Below are positions 12,680 through 24,564 of a stretch of 64,000 nt of DNA, in pieces (positions within the stretch are counted from its first letter, which is position 1; each line of letters opens with the position of its first letter). The notes under the pieces were generated by a model that worked only from the letters and a program-made list of their open reading frames with translations, was not told where the DNA came from and ran no database searches. Source of the stretch: Ancylostoma caninum (lineage: Eukaryota; Nematoda; Chromadorea; Rhabditida; Ancylostomatidae); contig JBAJFG010000004.1 in NCBI GenBank assembly GCA_037903475.1, positions 930,001 to 994,000 on the forward strand, written 5' to 3'. The translations under genes were made by a program, and so were the position numbers.

Positions 12680-13035
12680 GCTCACAAAGGAGGTGCAAGA
12701 GGCTAGGCTCGTAGATCGGAATGAAGCCTAACTGGCTTGATCGTTGTTTGAGTAGGTACTACGTCATGTATTTCATTACTGGCCTCGACTCTAAGAAACA
12801 AAAAAAACAAGGTTGCAAGACGAGCTTAAAATCCTCGACCTTCTGTCTAACAGTCCAGTATCCTCCCCACTCGACCACCCAGAAACGCAAATAGTGGTGA
12901 TGTGGTGGGAATTCTATTTTTTGCAGCCGAGGGCAATAATGAAATACAGAGTATAGTACCTACTCAAACTGAGATTCAAGTCAGATAGGGTTCATTCCGA
13001 CCTACGAGCTGGGCTCCTTGCACCTCCCTTGTCAG
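12680..13035. mobile_element. Short foldback element with arms of about 110 bp
   Basis: The sequence from about 12680 to 12795 recurs as an imperfect reverse complement at about 12925-13035. Shared parts include GAGTAGGTACTA and GGAATGAA on opposite strands. The central part of about 130 bp is unique. It begins about 20 bp after the TTAA element ends. No coding sequence. I could not define a target duplication. Confidence 0.65.
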
Positions 13036-16000
13036 CTATGTACAGTGCTTGCCAAAACTAAAAATTTTATACTTTGCTTAGAAAGAAATCAGTAATGAGT
13101 GTCCGAAAGGTGATTTGCGTTTAGTTTAGGTGTTGATCTCAAACACTCATCACCTTTGCTTTCTGCTCTTGGTTTCTGAGTTTGGAAAATAAGGCAAACC
13201 TACACGTGTACTAACAGTGAATCATATGTGGGGCTGTGATTCGTGACACACACCGATCGCACCAACGATGACCACCTGAATGGCCATTTGGTAGACTACA
13301 CAATGTTAAGATTCGTTCCGTAATCAAAACTACTCGTTTTCGTAGAAAGCGTAGAGCACTGATTGGGATGCAGCAGCCCCAAAGCGCGTATTTGATCGTA
13401 ATGATATAATGCTTTGCCATAAATTCATGAGAAATGAAAATAGCTGTGAGACCTCGGAAGAACGCTGAGGCATAGAACCGTAAAAGCAGTATATATATAT
13501 AGAAGGAATTCAATCAATGTCACATCTATTTTTTTAACGGTTTCCTTGTTTTATCGACAACAAAAAATCATGGACAGCCATGACATCGATGAAAACAAGC
13601 AAAAAAAAATCCTGATAAAAGTGAAAGAAGTACTAACATGAGCATAGGAGATGCAATCCTGTTAATGTGAAGAACAACAGCACGACAACAGAACAAGGGC
13701 AGTCAATGATAATGAGAAAACTAGCAAAATCAGTCCTTATGTCGATGCATGTCAAACTCAGACTCCGTCTGCAAATGAGGTCGCTCTTGCATGCACTCTG
13801 AGCGACATGTTTGAAGAAGCAGGAACACCACGGATGTACAGCGCCTCTCATAATTATTAAGGATCAATCAAGGGAACTTTCTGGTATATATGACAGATTT
13901 CCCACTTTGAAGAACTACTGTAGCCAGAATTTCGTCTTAGTGCCTCTTACTTCGATGTTTTTACGAATATTTTTTCACGTTTCAAGCAGTTCTAAACCTA
14001 CATATAAGATCACTTTACGTTATCAAGCACTTTTTCAAATCACTGAAAAAAACTGGAAACTGAAACACATGAAAAGTAATAATCTACCCTTCTCCCATGT
14101 TTTTAACACTCTCGAAGTGTCATCGATGCCTACTGGAAATAAAATTTCTCAAGGTTATGGAGTCAATGTCGTTCCACGCTTACGCAACAGCTCGTTTCAA
14201 GTTATATAAGTAATCTCCGGGCTACTCGGGAAACTAAGAAAATTCAAAGGTCATAATCACGGAATGCACTACAGTATTCGTAAACCTTCAAAGCAGCTGT
14301 TGGTCAAGTAATTTCTGTTAAAAATTTAGGAAAAAGAACTGTGGACGACAGATAGCAATGAATGTTCACGAACAAAAGACTCGTAGACCGTCAAATTGAC
14401 AGCACTAAATTAAAAAGCAAACATCTAATTATGTGCCTAGACAAACTAATCAGATATCTTGCTCAATGAAAAGCAATTGCGAAGCAGGAGATTGTAGAGC
14501 TTCGGGATTGCCAGTATTTCTGCTGCTTCGAATTTACTTCTTATCCAGCACTTCTGCCTAAAAAGGAAGGAAGTTTTAACAGAGATCTTCGATGCAACCT
14601 ACGTGAACCAAAAGCGTATCTGTGCTTGTCACTCACGAGTACGTATCATTTTCATTCCTCGGCGTACGCAAAATGCTCCGTTTTTGAACAGGAGGAAAAG
14701 AGATGTCGAACTGAATTTCCGATCGCTATAAAGCATTCGGAGATTAGTTCGAGAGTACTGTCTTCTCCACCACTCACCAGTAATGAAGGAGTGCCAGACT
14801 TACAATTATGTAGCTTTGAAAAGCATAAAATAAAAAATAAAATACTGATAGATTAGCTGCCTTAACCCATTAACGACCACGCTCATTTTCACGTCGCGTT
14901 CGGGTGAGTGTGACCGACGCCCCTTCAAGACTGCGGCGTCCTCATAGTTCCACGCTGTTACGCTAAAGGTACTGTGAATAAAACGGATAGTTTTGCAGGA
15001 AAAAAAATGAAGTCTGATTTTGGAAGGTTACTATGTAGTGTCATCAGCCCAGAAAAATGAAAAATCTTAATGCTTTTACCTCCCTCTAAGGCCGAAAGAA
15101 ATTTGTAAAAGGTATTTTCAGTGCTATAAGGAAGTGTCCCAGGAATGTACACGTTCGAATAGCACTAGCCTGACGAAGAACAATGTAAATTGTTTCTGCA
15201 TAGAAAATATGTCTTTCATTACAGACTATTGCCATCCACTACATGAAAAAAGGAACGCAAGTTTCCTCGATTTCAAAATCTTTTTCTTTTTATGGTATTT
15301 GTAGCAATAAAACAGGAACCTTTCTCGAGCCACAGTTATTTGAGACATTGTTTCAATTCGTTGTATTCATTTCTTATAGAAATACTGCAGAATTATAAGT
15401 TGGAAACAAGATAAAGTAGTTGATAAGAGGAGTGCGGCTCACCGGTGAATCACGTGGTCGTCAATGGGGTTGAATTCTTTCCATGTTAACCCTGCGCGTC
15501 GTCTCCTGTTAGGCTTGATTTCTTCGGCATCTCTTTCTTATTGTTCCAACGTCTGCTGTCGGAGCTCAGAAGAACAGGACCCTGTTGGTAAGACAGCGAT
15601 TTACTCTCGAATGCTTTGTGTGATAATCATGGGTAATCATACATCATGATCATACATCGTGGGTAATCGTCTTCCTATCACCAGCATTTGAAGCCGAGGC
15701 CTCGTGGCCCCTACATGGATTAGAAGTTGGCTAAAACTAACCAGGCGTACTCATTCTTAGCGAACGAACACTGCGAACTTCGCTAATCAAAAAGCAGGAA
15801 GGTAATCTTTGTGGTCAAATCCTCCTATTCTTATGCAAGAACCGGCAGATTGGTTCATTGAAGAAAAATATTCAGGTGGTAAACTGCACCTTAAAACGAC
15901 TTATTCTAATACGCCACAGCAACAACTCAACCTAAAACTTGAGCAGAACTAGTATCAATGAACCTTCGACATTTTACATGCTGAAAGCGCCTGCTGGCCT

Positions 16001-16425
16001 GAAACACCTCTGTGCCATGTCTCGAAATGAAGAAGTACCCAAATTTTCATTGCGTCGCAGTTTTTACGCCTCTCCTCCGCTGAGGAAAGCTGTACCGGCG
16101 AGGGCGAGTGACGGGCTGATAGTTCCAGGTCCGGGCTAAGAGGTGTGCGCGGGCATGTACTTCGATTCTAGATTAAAATAGAGGGCAATCGATGAGTTCG
16201 TTGGCATCCTAATTTTCGGATCAACCATAGGACCAGTTCGATTGATGCATGGATCTTATCGCGCAAGTCAGCAGATGCTCTCTGAATTCATTATTTGGTG
16301 TGGATAATACGCGAATGCAGTTTTACTTCATTTAAGGAGATAAAACAAGCGGAAGAAAATTATAGATTCTGGTAGGTATTAAATATTTTTTCCAAAGATT
16401 GGAAAATTAGGAGTGTTTAACATTC
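13036..16425. other. Long unassigned stretch
   Basis: About 3.4 kb with only short frames of unknown status, the longest 132 codons at 13811-14209 with no recognisable motif. No shared repeat with the rest of the window was detected by eye. Confidence 0.35.
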
Positions 16426-16427
16426 TA

Positions 16428-16585
16428 TAGAAAACTCCAAACGTACGTAGACAAGAGTCGCGATCGCGGCGCGGCTCTCTTGGACAGAGACGCAGGCCCA
16501 CACTGTGCTGAGCTCCCGTGACTCTGCCCAAGAGAGCCGCGCCGCGGACTCGACTCTTGGCTACGTACGTTTGGAGTTCTCTGTA
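16428..16585. mobile_element. GC-rich MITE with arms of about 50 bp
   Basis: The two arms are near-perfect inverted copies. They share AACTCCAAACGTACGTAG at the outside and GGCGCGGCTCTCTTGG at the inside. A spacer of about 40 bp lies between them. TA dinucleotides border both ends, fitting a Tc1/mariner-type target. The short size and lack of any frame make it non-autonomous. It is inserted at the end of a coding-like block on the minus strand (16586-17080). Confidence 0.75.
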
Positions 16586-17228
16586 TATGTCAGCAGATGT
16601 GCCAAGAATAGCTCTTCCAGATAATCTTGAACATCTGAAAAAAGAGAACTAGCAACATGACCACTGAAATTAGAAAAGTCAGCGCGCAACTTATCACCTA
16701 AATACTTGAAATCATTATTGTCGGTTTCGCCAAGAAATTGGTGTAGCTTCATTAGTATGAAATCAGTCAGAGGCGTTTGCTTCCAATGGTTGATGACCAA
16801 GGCGACGCAATTGTTTTGTGAACTCCTGAATGCCCTGTTCACAACATTCCAGGAAGCTCATGTGGTCCGTAAAAAACTCTTGAAAAGCGCTGCAGCGCAG
16901 TTGTTGTGGACAGAAAAGACTTGAGATTGGGTCACTGTGATCCAGAGCTGCTAAACTGATGTGGATGTTTTGGTATGAGTAGTTAGAAATGTTCGTGAGA
17001 AAGACAAGTACAAACATAGTGGTCATAGTGGTCACGCACATGTATTTGGCATCGAAAAAGGAGAAAGCAATGTACACCATAGCGATAGCCTCGCACTGAT
17101 GCTAACCATAAACTTACTTCAAGCAAGGCAACAGGAACTCGAAGCGGAAGCTCTTGCAGAAGGAGGATGCCTTCTCTCAGTTGCAGAACCCTTACTCTTA
17201 GGGTAAATAAGGACGAGCCACCGGTCAA
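16586..17228 (-). other. Coding-like block of unknown identity, frame-disrupted
   Basis: Two overlapping minus-strand frames read as protein-like sequence. One includes DHMSFLECCEQGIQEFTKQL (about 16860-16800) and the other includes KLHQFLGETDNNDFKYLGDK (about 16740-16680). They join by a frame change near 16760, and the second runs into the MITE at 16428-16585, which supplies its stop. This could be a decayed host exon or transposon protein. I do not recognise the family. Confidence 0.3.
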
Positions 17229-17404
17229 TTTGTCTATCTTGTAGGATTCTAATTGCGCAAGCGGTACGAAGGCACCGTATTTTTCTTTTCCAGACCACGT
17301 GAAGGAACCCGACCTTCCACTCGGGAGTCTCTGTTTCCGGTGCGCTCTACGTCCGTTCCAATCCAGTCACTAAAAACTCTTGTCGAGCGGTTGTCAGCAG
17401 TTAA

Positions 17405-17500
17405 AGGCTGCACCCACGGAAATATTCGCGTCCGAGATATTGATAGTTTTGGGCACTTGGCAGTTGTCCCAACAACTCTACGAAATTCGCACAGCTGTGC
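17405..17500 (+). repeat. Single end of an AGGCAG-type TTAA element
   Basis: TTAA at 17401-17404 is followed by AGGCTGCACCCACGGAAATA, matching the terminus of the element at 12027. I did not find the other end, so this is a truncated copy. The right limit given is arbitrary. Confidence 0.5.
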
Positions 17501-18249
17501 AATGCTGCTCAAGGGATCGCGAAAATCGATGGTCGCTTCACGGAGTCGCCGTCGCTCAACGCTGCTTTGCCATAACTTCCATAGAATTGCACAAATCAAA
17601 GCGATTCGGTCACCATTCGTTTGTCTCAACGAGATCTCAATGAAACAAACGAAAATTTCCCAATCTAAACAAACTTTTTGCAAAAAGATCCCCCGGGGCA
17701 GGCATTGAACCTGGGTGCCACAGATGCTGTATAGATTAGCATTCTCAAACTATAGAGGGAGGTGTGTTGCAGTGTTCAAGCAGAATAAGTTCTAGCAAAG
17801 AATGAAGTTATTCATGCGTTTTCGGTTATATTCACTCTCTTTTCTCATGACAGAATTTGCTTTCGTTCCCAACCCCCTCCTTTTCAAGCCTGGACAATTA
17901 CTGTGTCCCACTAACATGCTTTGCAAACATGCTCAACAGGATCCATTGCAAATCGTGCCTTTTTTCATAAGATTTGGCATAGTTGGTCACTGCATTCGTT
18001 TTCGCTGTAGTGCTCAAACTAGGAATCTAACAAAGTGTGTGAAAACAAAATTACCGTGGAGGCTGCGCTTGAAAAAAAATACGAGTCTGACCACCACGCT
18101 TCGCTCATCTTGCCTCGACTAGCAGATCCCCGATTTTAGATTGATGACTGTGAACCGGAACTTCCGCTACTCTCTCTCACAGCATAAGGTAGGCTATTCC
18201 TAGCATTACCTTCTTTGTAGAGCGTTTAGTGATGCTGACCGTACTCTCA
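17501..18249. other. Unassigned intergenic stretch
   Basis: Overlapping frames on both strands up to about 150 codons lie at 17250-17710, but neither shows a known motif. The opposite-strand overlap argues that at most one is real. A tRNA-like T-arm near 17695-17720 was considered and rejected. Confidence 0.35.
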
Positions 18250-18640
18250 CACGTACTGTCCAGGTTCCTACTCTGAAATTTGGTGGCCATACATTTGGCC
18301 AGAGGATGTGTTTGGCACTACATTTCCCGAGACGAAATTTTGCATGGCAATACATTTTCGGGGAGAATGGGTCAAGATTCTGTTCGGCAACACAAAAGGC
18401 GGGAGAATGTATTAGCAAAATATATAGCGATTATGTAGGACAGCACGTTCGTTTCATCCTTAGCTGGAGATTTAGCGATCGACTGTGTCGACCCGGATGG
18501 CTCAGCTGGCTTTGTTTGGCAATACATTTGGCGAGCTTCGTTTACCTGGGAAGTTGGCAAACCCGTCTGCGAGGGTGCAAGCGAACCTCGCCAAATGTTT
18601 CACCATCGAACGTCGGTGTAATGAGGTGAGCTCGGTGTAC
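18250..18640 (+). repeat. Dispersed tRNA-box repeat, copy 2
   Basis: It shares the block order of the copy at 430-1110. It has GGCAATACATTTTCGG-type units, then GGATGGCTCAGCTGG (an A-box-like segment at about 18497-18511), then units of TTTGGCAATACATTTGGCGA. The B-box part of the tRNA-like core is deleted, so this copy jumps from the A box straight into the short-unit array. Confidence 0.6.
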
Positions 18641-19620
18641 TCGGCCTTCGTTTCTTCTTCACTTCCTCGACGCCTTTTGTAAGTTTCTTAAACCGCTTGC
18701 TTCCTCCTATCCTGTTTTGTCATATTAGCTTCTAGGCCTAACCATGGATAACTGGAGAACTGAGCTAAATTTATCACAGGTGGAACAGCAACCGTTAAGT
18801 CGCGCGGCTGACTAGCAGTGAACTTGACACCCCGACCGAAACAACGTAGGCCTTCTTGGGAAATATGGATCTTTAAGTGTTGTGGGTGAGTGTTGGAAAG
18901 GAACCGCGATATTACTTGTAAATAGTGCTCAAGAGGACTTTCTCTCATAGCTTGAATTCATGGTTACGAACCCCGCATGACTGGTTTCCGACAAAGACTT
19001 CTTCCCGAGATCACGGATATAACCAGCTGACCAATGTTCTCTCTGTCCCGATCATCATGACCTTCCTCCAATGATCACCGACAATTCCAACTTCTTGATA
19101 GGTGATTTTGACTGCGAAAACTCCGTATCTCCTCAAATTGAATTTCACATATTTTATGAGCACGTGCTAGGATTTTTAAGCTTGTCGCGACAAAGTTAGC
19201 TTTTGGGTGGCAAAATTACTGACTGGTTGAGTTATAACGGTCGTATTTATTATACTATGTCAGCTTTGAAATGTCTGGTCTAGTGGTATGTCTGCATAGG
19301 CTGGGGGCACCAGGTGCTTAATGAGCTTAATGATTGAAGGTTTGATACCTTCAATAGTTCTACAGTTTTGCAAAAGCCACATTATTCAAACACCAAGGCG
19401 GGCAATTAGTTCGTGATTTAGTCATGGTTGCAAAATTGAGGTGACACTTCACTGGTACCTTTACATCAGCGTTTTCTTGTCGTTTCAGTATCTTTGCTAC
19501 CATCCTACGTATGGTTACACACGTTACGGATGTCTTTCATTGTAAATTAGCTCGGCCTTGTTTGTGGCTGTTGTGACCGATAATCACTACTTCTATTTAC
19601 AATGACTAGCTTGACGTGAA
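18641..19620. other. Unassigned intergenic stretch
   Basis: No supportable gene or repeat; ordinary AT-rich intergenic sequence. Confidence 0.4.
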
Positions 19621-19639
19621 AACGTGGAGGTACCTTCGT

Positions 19640-20340
19640 AAGACACAATCGTCATCGCAGTAGAGCCAAGGAGGCTTTGGGTACGAAACACGGGACGATG
19701 ATGGCGAACGCCTTCTGCAATACGCTGACCCTCACAACCTTGTCATCGTGACTATGAAGTTCCGAAAGTGCCCCTCCCCCTCCCACACTGCCTCCTTCTA
19801 CAGTGGCAACGTAAACACCCAGATCGACTTCGTTCTCGTGCGACATCGTAATCAAAAGCTACCTAGTTATCGACGCGAAAATTGTACCTTACGAGACTGT
19901 GGTCACGCAACAGCGCCCATTTCTCTACACCATTGAAATCATGCCGCCAAAACGAAGGTACTATGAACAGTGCAGACCACGGCTGTAAAAGCCGAATGAA
20001 GCCACTGTGACTTCCCGCATCAAGTTGCCACTGGTCGCGACCGTTGGCGAGACCTAGGAGAACGGAACCCGACCAATTGCAGAAGTGTTACATTCCGGGC
20101 TTGACACGACTAAACGAGGTCGCTGAGAGGCAAACGTGGCTGGCATGAAAGAATGCAGTGAAGATGGTGCGTGAGGAGAAACGTCCGTATCACGCATTCC
20201 TCGACGACAACTAAAATAGCTGGAAGCGAAGGCAACAGCAAAGAGGGCTATCGCCGCCAGGAAGGCTGAGCGCCATGAGAACATCAGCAAGAAGAGAGCC
20301 AAAAGACCGCCACGAACTCATCATCTACTTGCTAGCGAGG
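19640..20340 (+). pseudogene. RTE retrotransposon fragment (endonuclease C-terminus and linker)
   Basis: The plus strand encodes the end of an APE-type endonuclease, including SQGGFGYETRDDDGE near 19660 and NTQIDFVLVRHRNQK near 19820-19860. These match the minus-strand RTE copy at 37410-38940 (NEDGE and KTQIDFVLVRHRDQK). After about 19940 the frame is broken by many stops through the linker towards the RT domain. No RT motif remains. It is a dead fragment of a non-LTR element that would copy itself by target-primed reverse transcription. Confidence 0.85.
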
Positions 20341-20749
20341 TCTCACCAGCGGCAGATCCGATGACTACTGCCACTTTCTTAGAGCTTCGAAGCCTCACCT
20401 GCGAAAGAAAATGAAGTATGATAACTAAATCAACCCAAAAATCAGACGTCTAATACCTAGACGCTGTAGTTCTGGTGAAGAGGCATATAAAGGGACATCC
20501 TTCACCACCAGTATTTCGAAGATAACTAGATGCAGTGAGCATTACTTTATACGAAGCGACAATGTTTAGATTCATTTTCAAAAAAAAAATTTGTATGTGT
20601 CGCCGAAGTTCTCGGGCACGCCAATTGTTACTCAGCCTATGAAATTAATGATAATTAGTGCACCAGCAGAAAATGAATTTTCACAATTGGAAGACATCGC
20701 GGGAGCAGAAGAACACTCCACAACCCTTTATGGCATTGACTTCGCTGCT

Positions 20750-21660
20750 ATTTAAAAGGAAAGTCTACATTCTTGCACGCAAAAAGAGCTGTGCTGGACT
20801 TCAGAGGTGACTTGGGAAGGAGGCAGGGGGTTGGTTTTGACTTGTGTCAGCAAGTACCTCTCGTATGGATTGTGGTCCACCGCAAGTGCGGTTGACCGCT
20901 TCTGCACCAGCAATCCACCCGTGCATGAGTGCCTTGGATTTGAGACCTTGGAGCACCTGTTGCAGGAACTCAATTTCTCTTAGGACTAGATGTGCAGCGA
21001 CATATTTAAAAAAGGGTTGTGCATTGAGTGCACGTGTTTTCCACGTGCAATGTTGACGCACTTGCTGGCATTGCACATTTTATAGCAAGGAAAGAACAGG
21101 AACCAATGAGCGAAATCTTCTGCACATTCACAAGTGCGTTGATATTGTTCGTTAGCCTAGTCTAAACTCGAGAATAGTATTCTAATATTCTACATGAGAT
21201 AAAGCGGACGGCTTATGTCAGCAAGAGGAGGAGCGACTTTTTATGCTTCTAGTATTGATAGCGTGTAGAGAAATGGATAAAAAGGAGATGGAAGAGTTTT
21301 AACCATATAGAAAAATGTGCCCTGAAAATATGGGCCAGCGTCTGCAATCTCTCGAAGAACTCTGCTCTTCCTCCGCTTTCTGAAAACATACTGGTTCAAC
21401 CTACTTGAATTCACGTGTTCCATCAGCTTCTAGTAGAAAGGTCATCAAAGATTTTTTTAGAAGTCCCAAGCCCTTTGGGAAAAGTGACAAGCGAAATCTG
21501 TAACTGCTCTGCAGTGTTATCACATAACAAGTTCCAGGATTTAGCACCGTCACTTTCCACCTGAGTTTTTATTGCGCAGCACACTTGCAATGTGGTCTTC
21601 AGTGCAGTTGTAAATTCGCAGTGTAAATCAGTCACTGCAGTTAAGGTGCTGCTAGGAAGT
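20750..21660 (-). other. Possible exons of an unrecognised gene
   Basis: Several minus-strand segments read as protein-like: 21657-21423 (including SWNLLCDNTAEQLQISLVTF), 21370-21290 and 21080-20801 (including LREIEFLQQVLQGLKSKALM). Short spacers with TTTTCAG or TTTCAG acceptors and GTAGGT-type donors lie between them, as expected for small nematode introns. I could not assemble a single unbroken model and do not recognise a family. It could equally be a decayed transposon gene. Confidence 0.25.
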
Positions 21661-21799
21661 TCACTAGCTAGGAGAATAATGCAATATCACAAAGCAGTTT
21701 GGTGCGGCCCTTTTGTATTCTTTCGTTAAATTAGAGTATATTGTATTATTCACTCCTTTTTTCTACATGGTTATCCATGGAATTATGTTTGAATGAGCA

Positions 21800-22990
21800 T
21801 AACAAGTTTTACTAGGAATTCATCCCAGATTTGAAACGTTACCGTATGCATTTGAACGGGGAAAACCGTAAGTTATTGCGAAATCGACAGTATCAGTAGA
21901 AATCTAAGCAAATCACTTGCGGTGCTCTGCTGAGCATAGCAACTTTACTAGGAATTCATCCCAGATTTGAAACACTACCGTTAATAATGAAATAACATTC
22001 ACACTCTTCTTCCTAGCGTTTTTCCCATTTCGTAGCGGGGTCCGCTTTGCTGATCCTTTGACGCCATATTGCCCTGTCGTGCGCCTGGTCGGGATGGATC
22101 CTAACCAGCTTGAGGTCGGCGTGCAGTGTGTCAAGCCATCTTTGCTTTGGTCGCCTATTCGGTCGCTTTCCTGGTATTTCTAGATTGGAGCCAATCCTAC
22201 AGACTTTATCGCCATCAGCGCGGGCAACGTGACCGAACCATCGCTGACGCGCCTCACGGAGCCTGTCGGCTATCGCAGTAACTCCAAATCGTTGCCGTAT
22301 GTCCTGGTTGCAGAAGCGATCCAGCTGCGTAATGCCACCCATCCACCGCAGCATCCTCATTTCCTTGATGTTGATTCGGCGCTCCATTTCCTTGCTGGCA
22401 GGCCAACATTCGGTACCATAGAGCGCGACCGGGCGTACCATTGTTCGGTAGATCTTCGACTTCAGGCGGTCTGGGATGCTCTTGTCGCACAGCACACCAG
22501 TCAGTGAGCGCCACTTCAGCCACGCAGCGTTAACGATCATCTCATGAGCGAGACTACCGTCCAATGAGACCATTGAACCGAGGTATTTGAACGCAGTGGC
22601 TCTCGGGAGATTCATGCCATTAACTTTAATAGTACCGGGCTCGTGTTCGTCGGTTGTCAGATACACGGTCTTCTTAATGTTGAGGCGAAGGCAAAACCGT
22701 GCCAGTCGGTCACTCCACGCTTGCGTCTGCCGTTCAAGCTCACCCTTCTCTTCATATGTGCTAGCATTACGTTGTCGGCATACAACAGCGTCCAAGGCAC
22801 CGGTCTTTGAAGGTCCTTTGTGAGGGCATCCATGACAACGATGAAAAGGAGCGGAGAGAGAGCTCAGCCTTGGTGTACGCCAACAGTTATGGGGAACTCT
22901 GTCGATGTGCCGACTGCCGCCTGCACTTTACCCTTATGATCGGCGTAAAGCATATGCACCCATCTGAGAAGCTCCTCCGGTTATTGATGT
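21800..22990 (-). mobile_element. RTE retrotransposon, 5'-truncated copy (RT and 3' end)
   Basis: Minus-strand sequence from about 22990 down encodes the RT palm and thumb. It runs from VGVHQG, through a stop codon, to ALSPLLFIVVMDA, then a YADN version of the YADD box, then an open frame from 22795 to 22013. The tail contains two direct copies of a 35-40 bp segment (about 21806-21845 and 21944-21980), both reading TAGGAATTCATCCCAGATTT. 5' truncation and 3' repeats are typical of RTE insertions. Confidence 0.88.
22013..22795 (-). pseudogene. RTE reverse transcriptase, thumb and C-terminal domain
   Basis: This is an open frame of 260 codons. It contains LSPL-downstream RTE landmarks: KYLGSMVSLDGS near residue 70, YGTECWPASKEMERRI near residue 120, MLRWMGG near residue 140, and a C-terminal RRPKQRWLDTLHADLK motif. 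These belong to the region after the catalytic palm in RTE-type polyproteins. Upstream, the catalytic box reads YADN instead of YADD and an in-frame TGA precedes the palm, so the element is inactive although this segment is still open. Confidence 0.85.
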
Positions 22991-23044
22991 TTCTAACAAT
23001 ATTTGACGTTACGAACCTGTCTCAACTGCCGCGTCCAGGTATAC

Positions 23045-23175
23045 ATTGGCATTCGAACGAACATTCGAATAATTCGAAATTTTCGTTATTCGAGGATTTG
23101 AATAATTCGAAAAGTCGGAATATTCGATTATTCGAACACTCGAACATTCGAGCATTCATGATTCGAATAGTCGGT
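23045..23175. repeat. TTCGAA-rich degenerate array
   Basis: About 130 bp consist of degenerate repeats of ATTCGAA and its relatives, such as AATAATTCGAAA and CATTCGAACA. Because TTCGAA is its own complement, the block is close to strand-symmetric and could fold. No coding function is implied. Confidence 0.7.
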
Positions 23176-23581
23176 CTAATGATAAAATTGCTATGATTCA
23201 CATATTATGATTTACCCTCAGCAAATGAGCCATCTTGACTGAATGCAAATGAGAAGCATGCGTCATCATTCATTTATTATTTTTCAGTGATTGCTTAATG
23301 AAAAAATTGAACAATACTGACAAGACCCGAGAAAAAGTGGGCCTGATTTGTTTCAAATTACATAAGAGACGCTGTTCATCTTATCACCTGCAAACTTTTA
23401 ATCTCGTGCCACCTCCTCTTTCGGCTTGCAGTTCAGCTGAATTCAAAAAGATTACAAGTCGAAAAGTTCATGCCAATTAACGTGGAGGTACGCCAGTTTG
23501 AGAGAAATAGGCGTGAGAAACAGAGTGAAAGAATGTAATTGCTGCTTACGTTCGTACCTACAATCATATTTATGAGAACAG

Positions 23582-23858
23582 CAGTGGCGGATGCAGAAAG
23601 TGGGCGGAATTTGGGGGGGGGGGGTGGGAGTAAATTGGGGTGTCCGCCACTTTGGCAACCCCGGTGGAGAATAAAAAATTCGAGAACATCAATTATAATA
23701 TTGAATACTCAATATAAATAATTGAAAAAACAAACAATCAAAAATAAATCGACGCAAAGTTTTATCTATTTTGTAAAGAGAAGTAAAGTGATTACAAAAA
23801 TTCGGTGATCCCACCTCGGGGAAGGGGGGGGGGTGGGGTTCCTTTGCATCTGCCACTG
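23582..23858. mobile_element. hAT-type MITE (CAGTGGCGGA ends), copy 1
   Basis: The left end reads CAGTGGCGGATGCAG and the right end reads CATCTGCCACTG, an inverted pair. Inside are a G run near the ends, a conserved TTGGCAACCCC or TTCGGTGATCCC segment and an AT-rich middle. The same plan is seen at 33427-33683 and 60892-61173. No matching 8-bp duplication was found around this copy. Confidence 0.75.
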
Positions 23859-24081
23859 GTCCATTGCTATCCCATTATCACCATTCTGGAGCAGTCCATA
23901 GCGACATTCTCTGTCACCTTATTTGACAAATGACCGCAACCTCCTTGTCTTACTTCATGACCCCAAAGAAGAGATCGTAGTGCGCCTGCTTGGGCTGCCC
24001 CAATACGTACCATATCATAGCGATATTTGTTCTTCTGTTTTTCGCAGTGAACCCATTAAATGCAAAGAAAAACACAAGCCA

Positions 24082-24502
24082 TCAGCTTTTTGGCAGCACA
24101 AGATTGCGAATTAGCGTGTGGAGCGACCATGCTGCGCTGAAGTTCGCAAATCCGTCAACTTCATCGATTTTCAGTGCAGATGCATTTTTCAAACGAACAC
24201 GGCTTTTCACAAACGCCTGATTCTGTGCAAGGAACACGGCTTTATACGCTTTTTTGTTGCTCCCGCCAAAATGAATTCTATCCATTTCGCTCGAAGTTGC
24301 TAGAGCAAACTTGTGCACGAGTTCCCAGCACAAAATCACCACCGCTCCTATGCAGTTCTAGCCGGACTGTAAGTGCTTTGGTATTTCTTGAATCCAAATC
24401 AACTGCTTTCAATTTTCTCATGAGACAGAGCTGCGAAGAAGCTGCTAGCTTCGAATTTTGAACTTTATCCATTCGAAATTCCTTCACTTCGAAGAGACTC
24501 AC
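24082..24502 (-). other. Coding-like block of unknown identity
   Basis: Two minus-strand frames overlap and look like one protein with a frame change near 24340. The upstream part includes SSQLCLMRKLKAVDLDSRNT and the downstream part includes DRIHFGGSNKKAYKAVFLAQ. There is no recognisable domain. Plus-strand frames over the same bases are shorter. It may be a decayed transposon protein or host exon. Confidence 0.25.
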
Positions 24503-24564
24503 AGGACAGGGTATCCGGCCCCATTCTCATCGATGACATGTCTCTAGTCTATGCAAAACCCCTC

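Noticed and set aside
17249..17708. Overlapping 144- and 151-codon frames on opposite strands as genes
   Set aside because: Neither has a recognisable motif, they include the end of a TTAA element, and opposite-strand overlap makes both unlikely.
17690..17765. tRNA-like fold on the minus strand (B-box-like AGGTTCAATGCC and an imperfect acceptor)
   Set aside because: The T stem and acceptor cannot be satisfied together, the anticodon loop would have nine bases, and there is no good A box.
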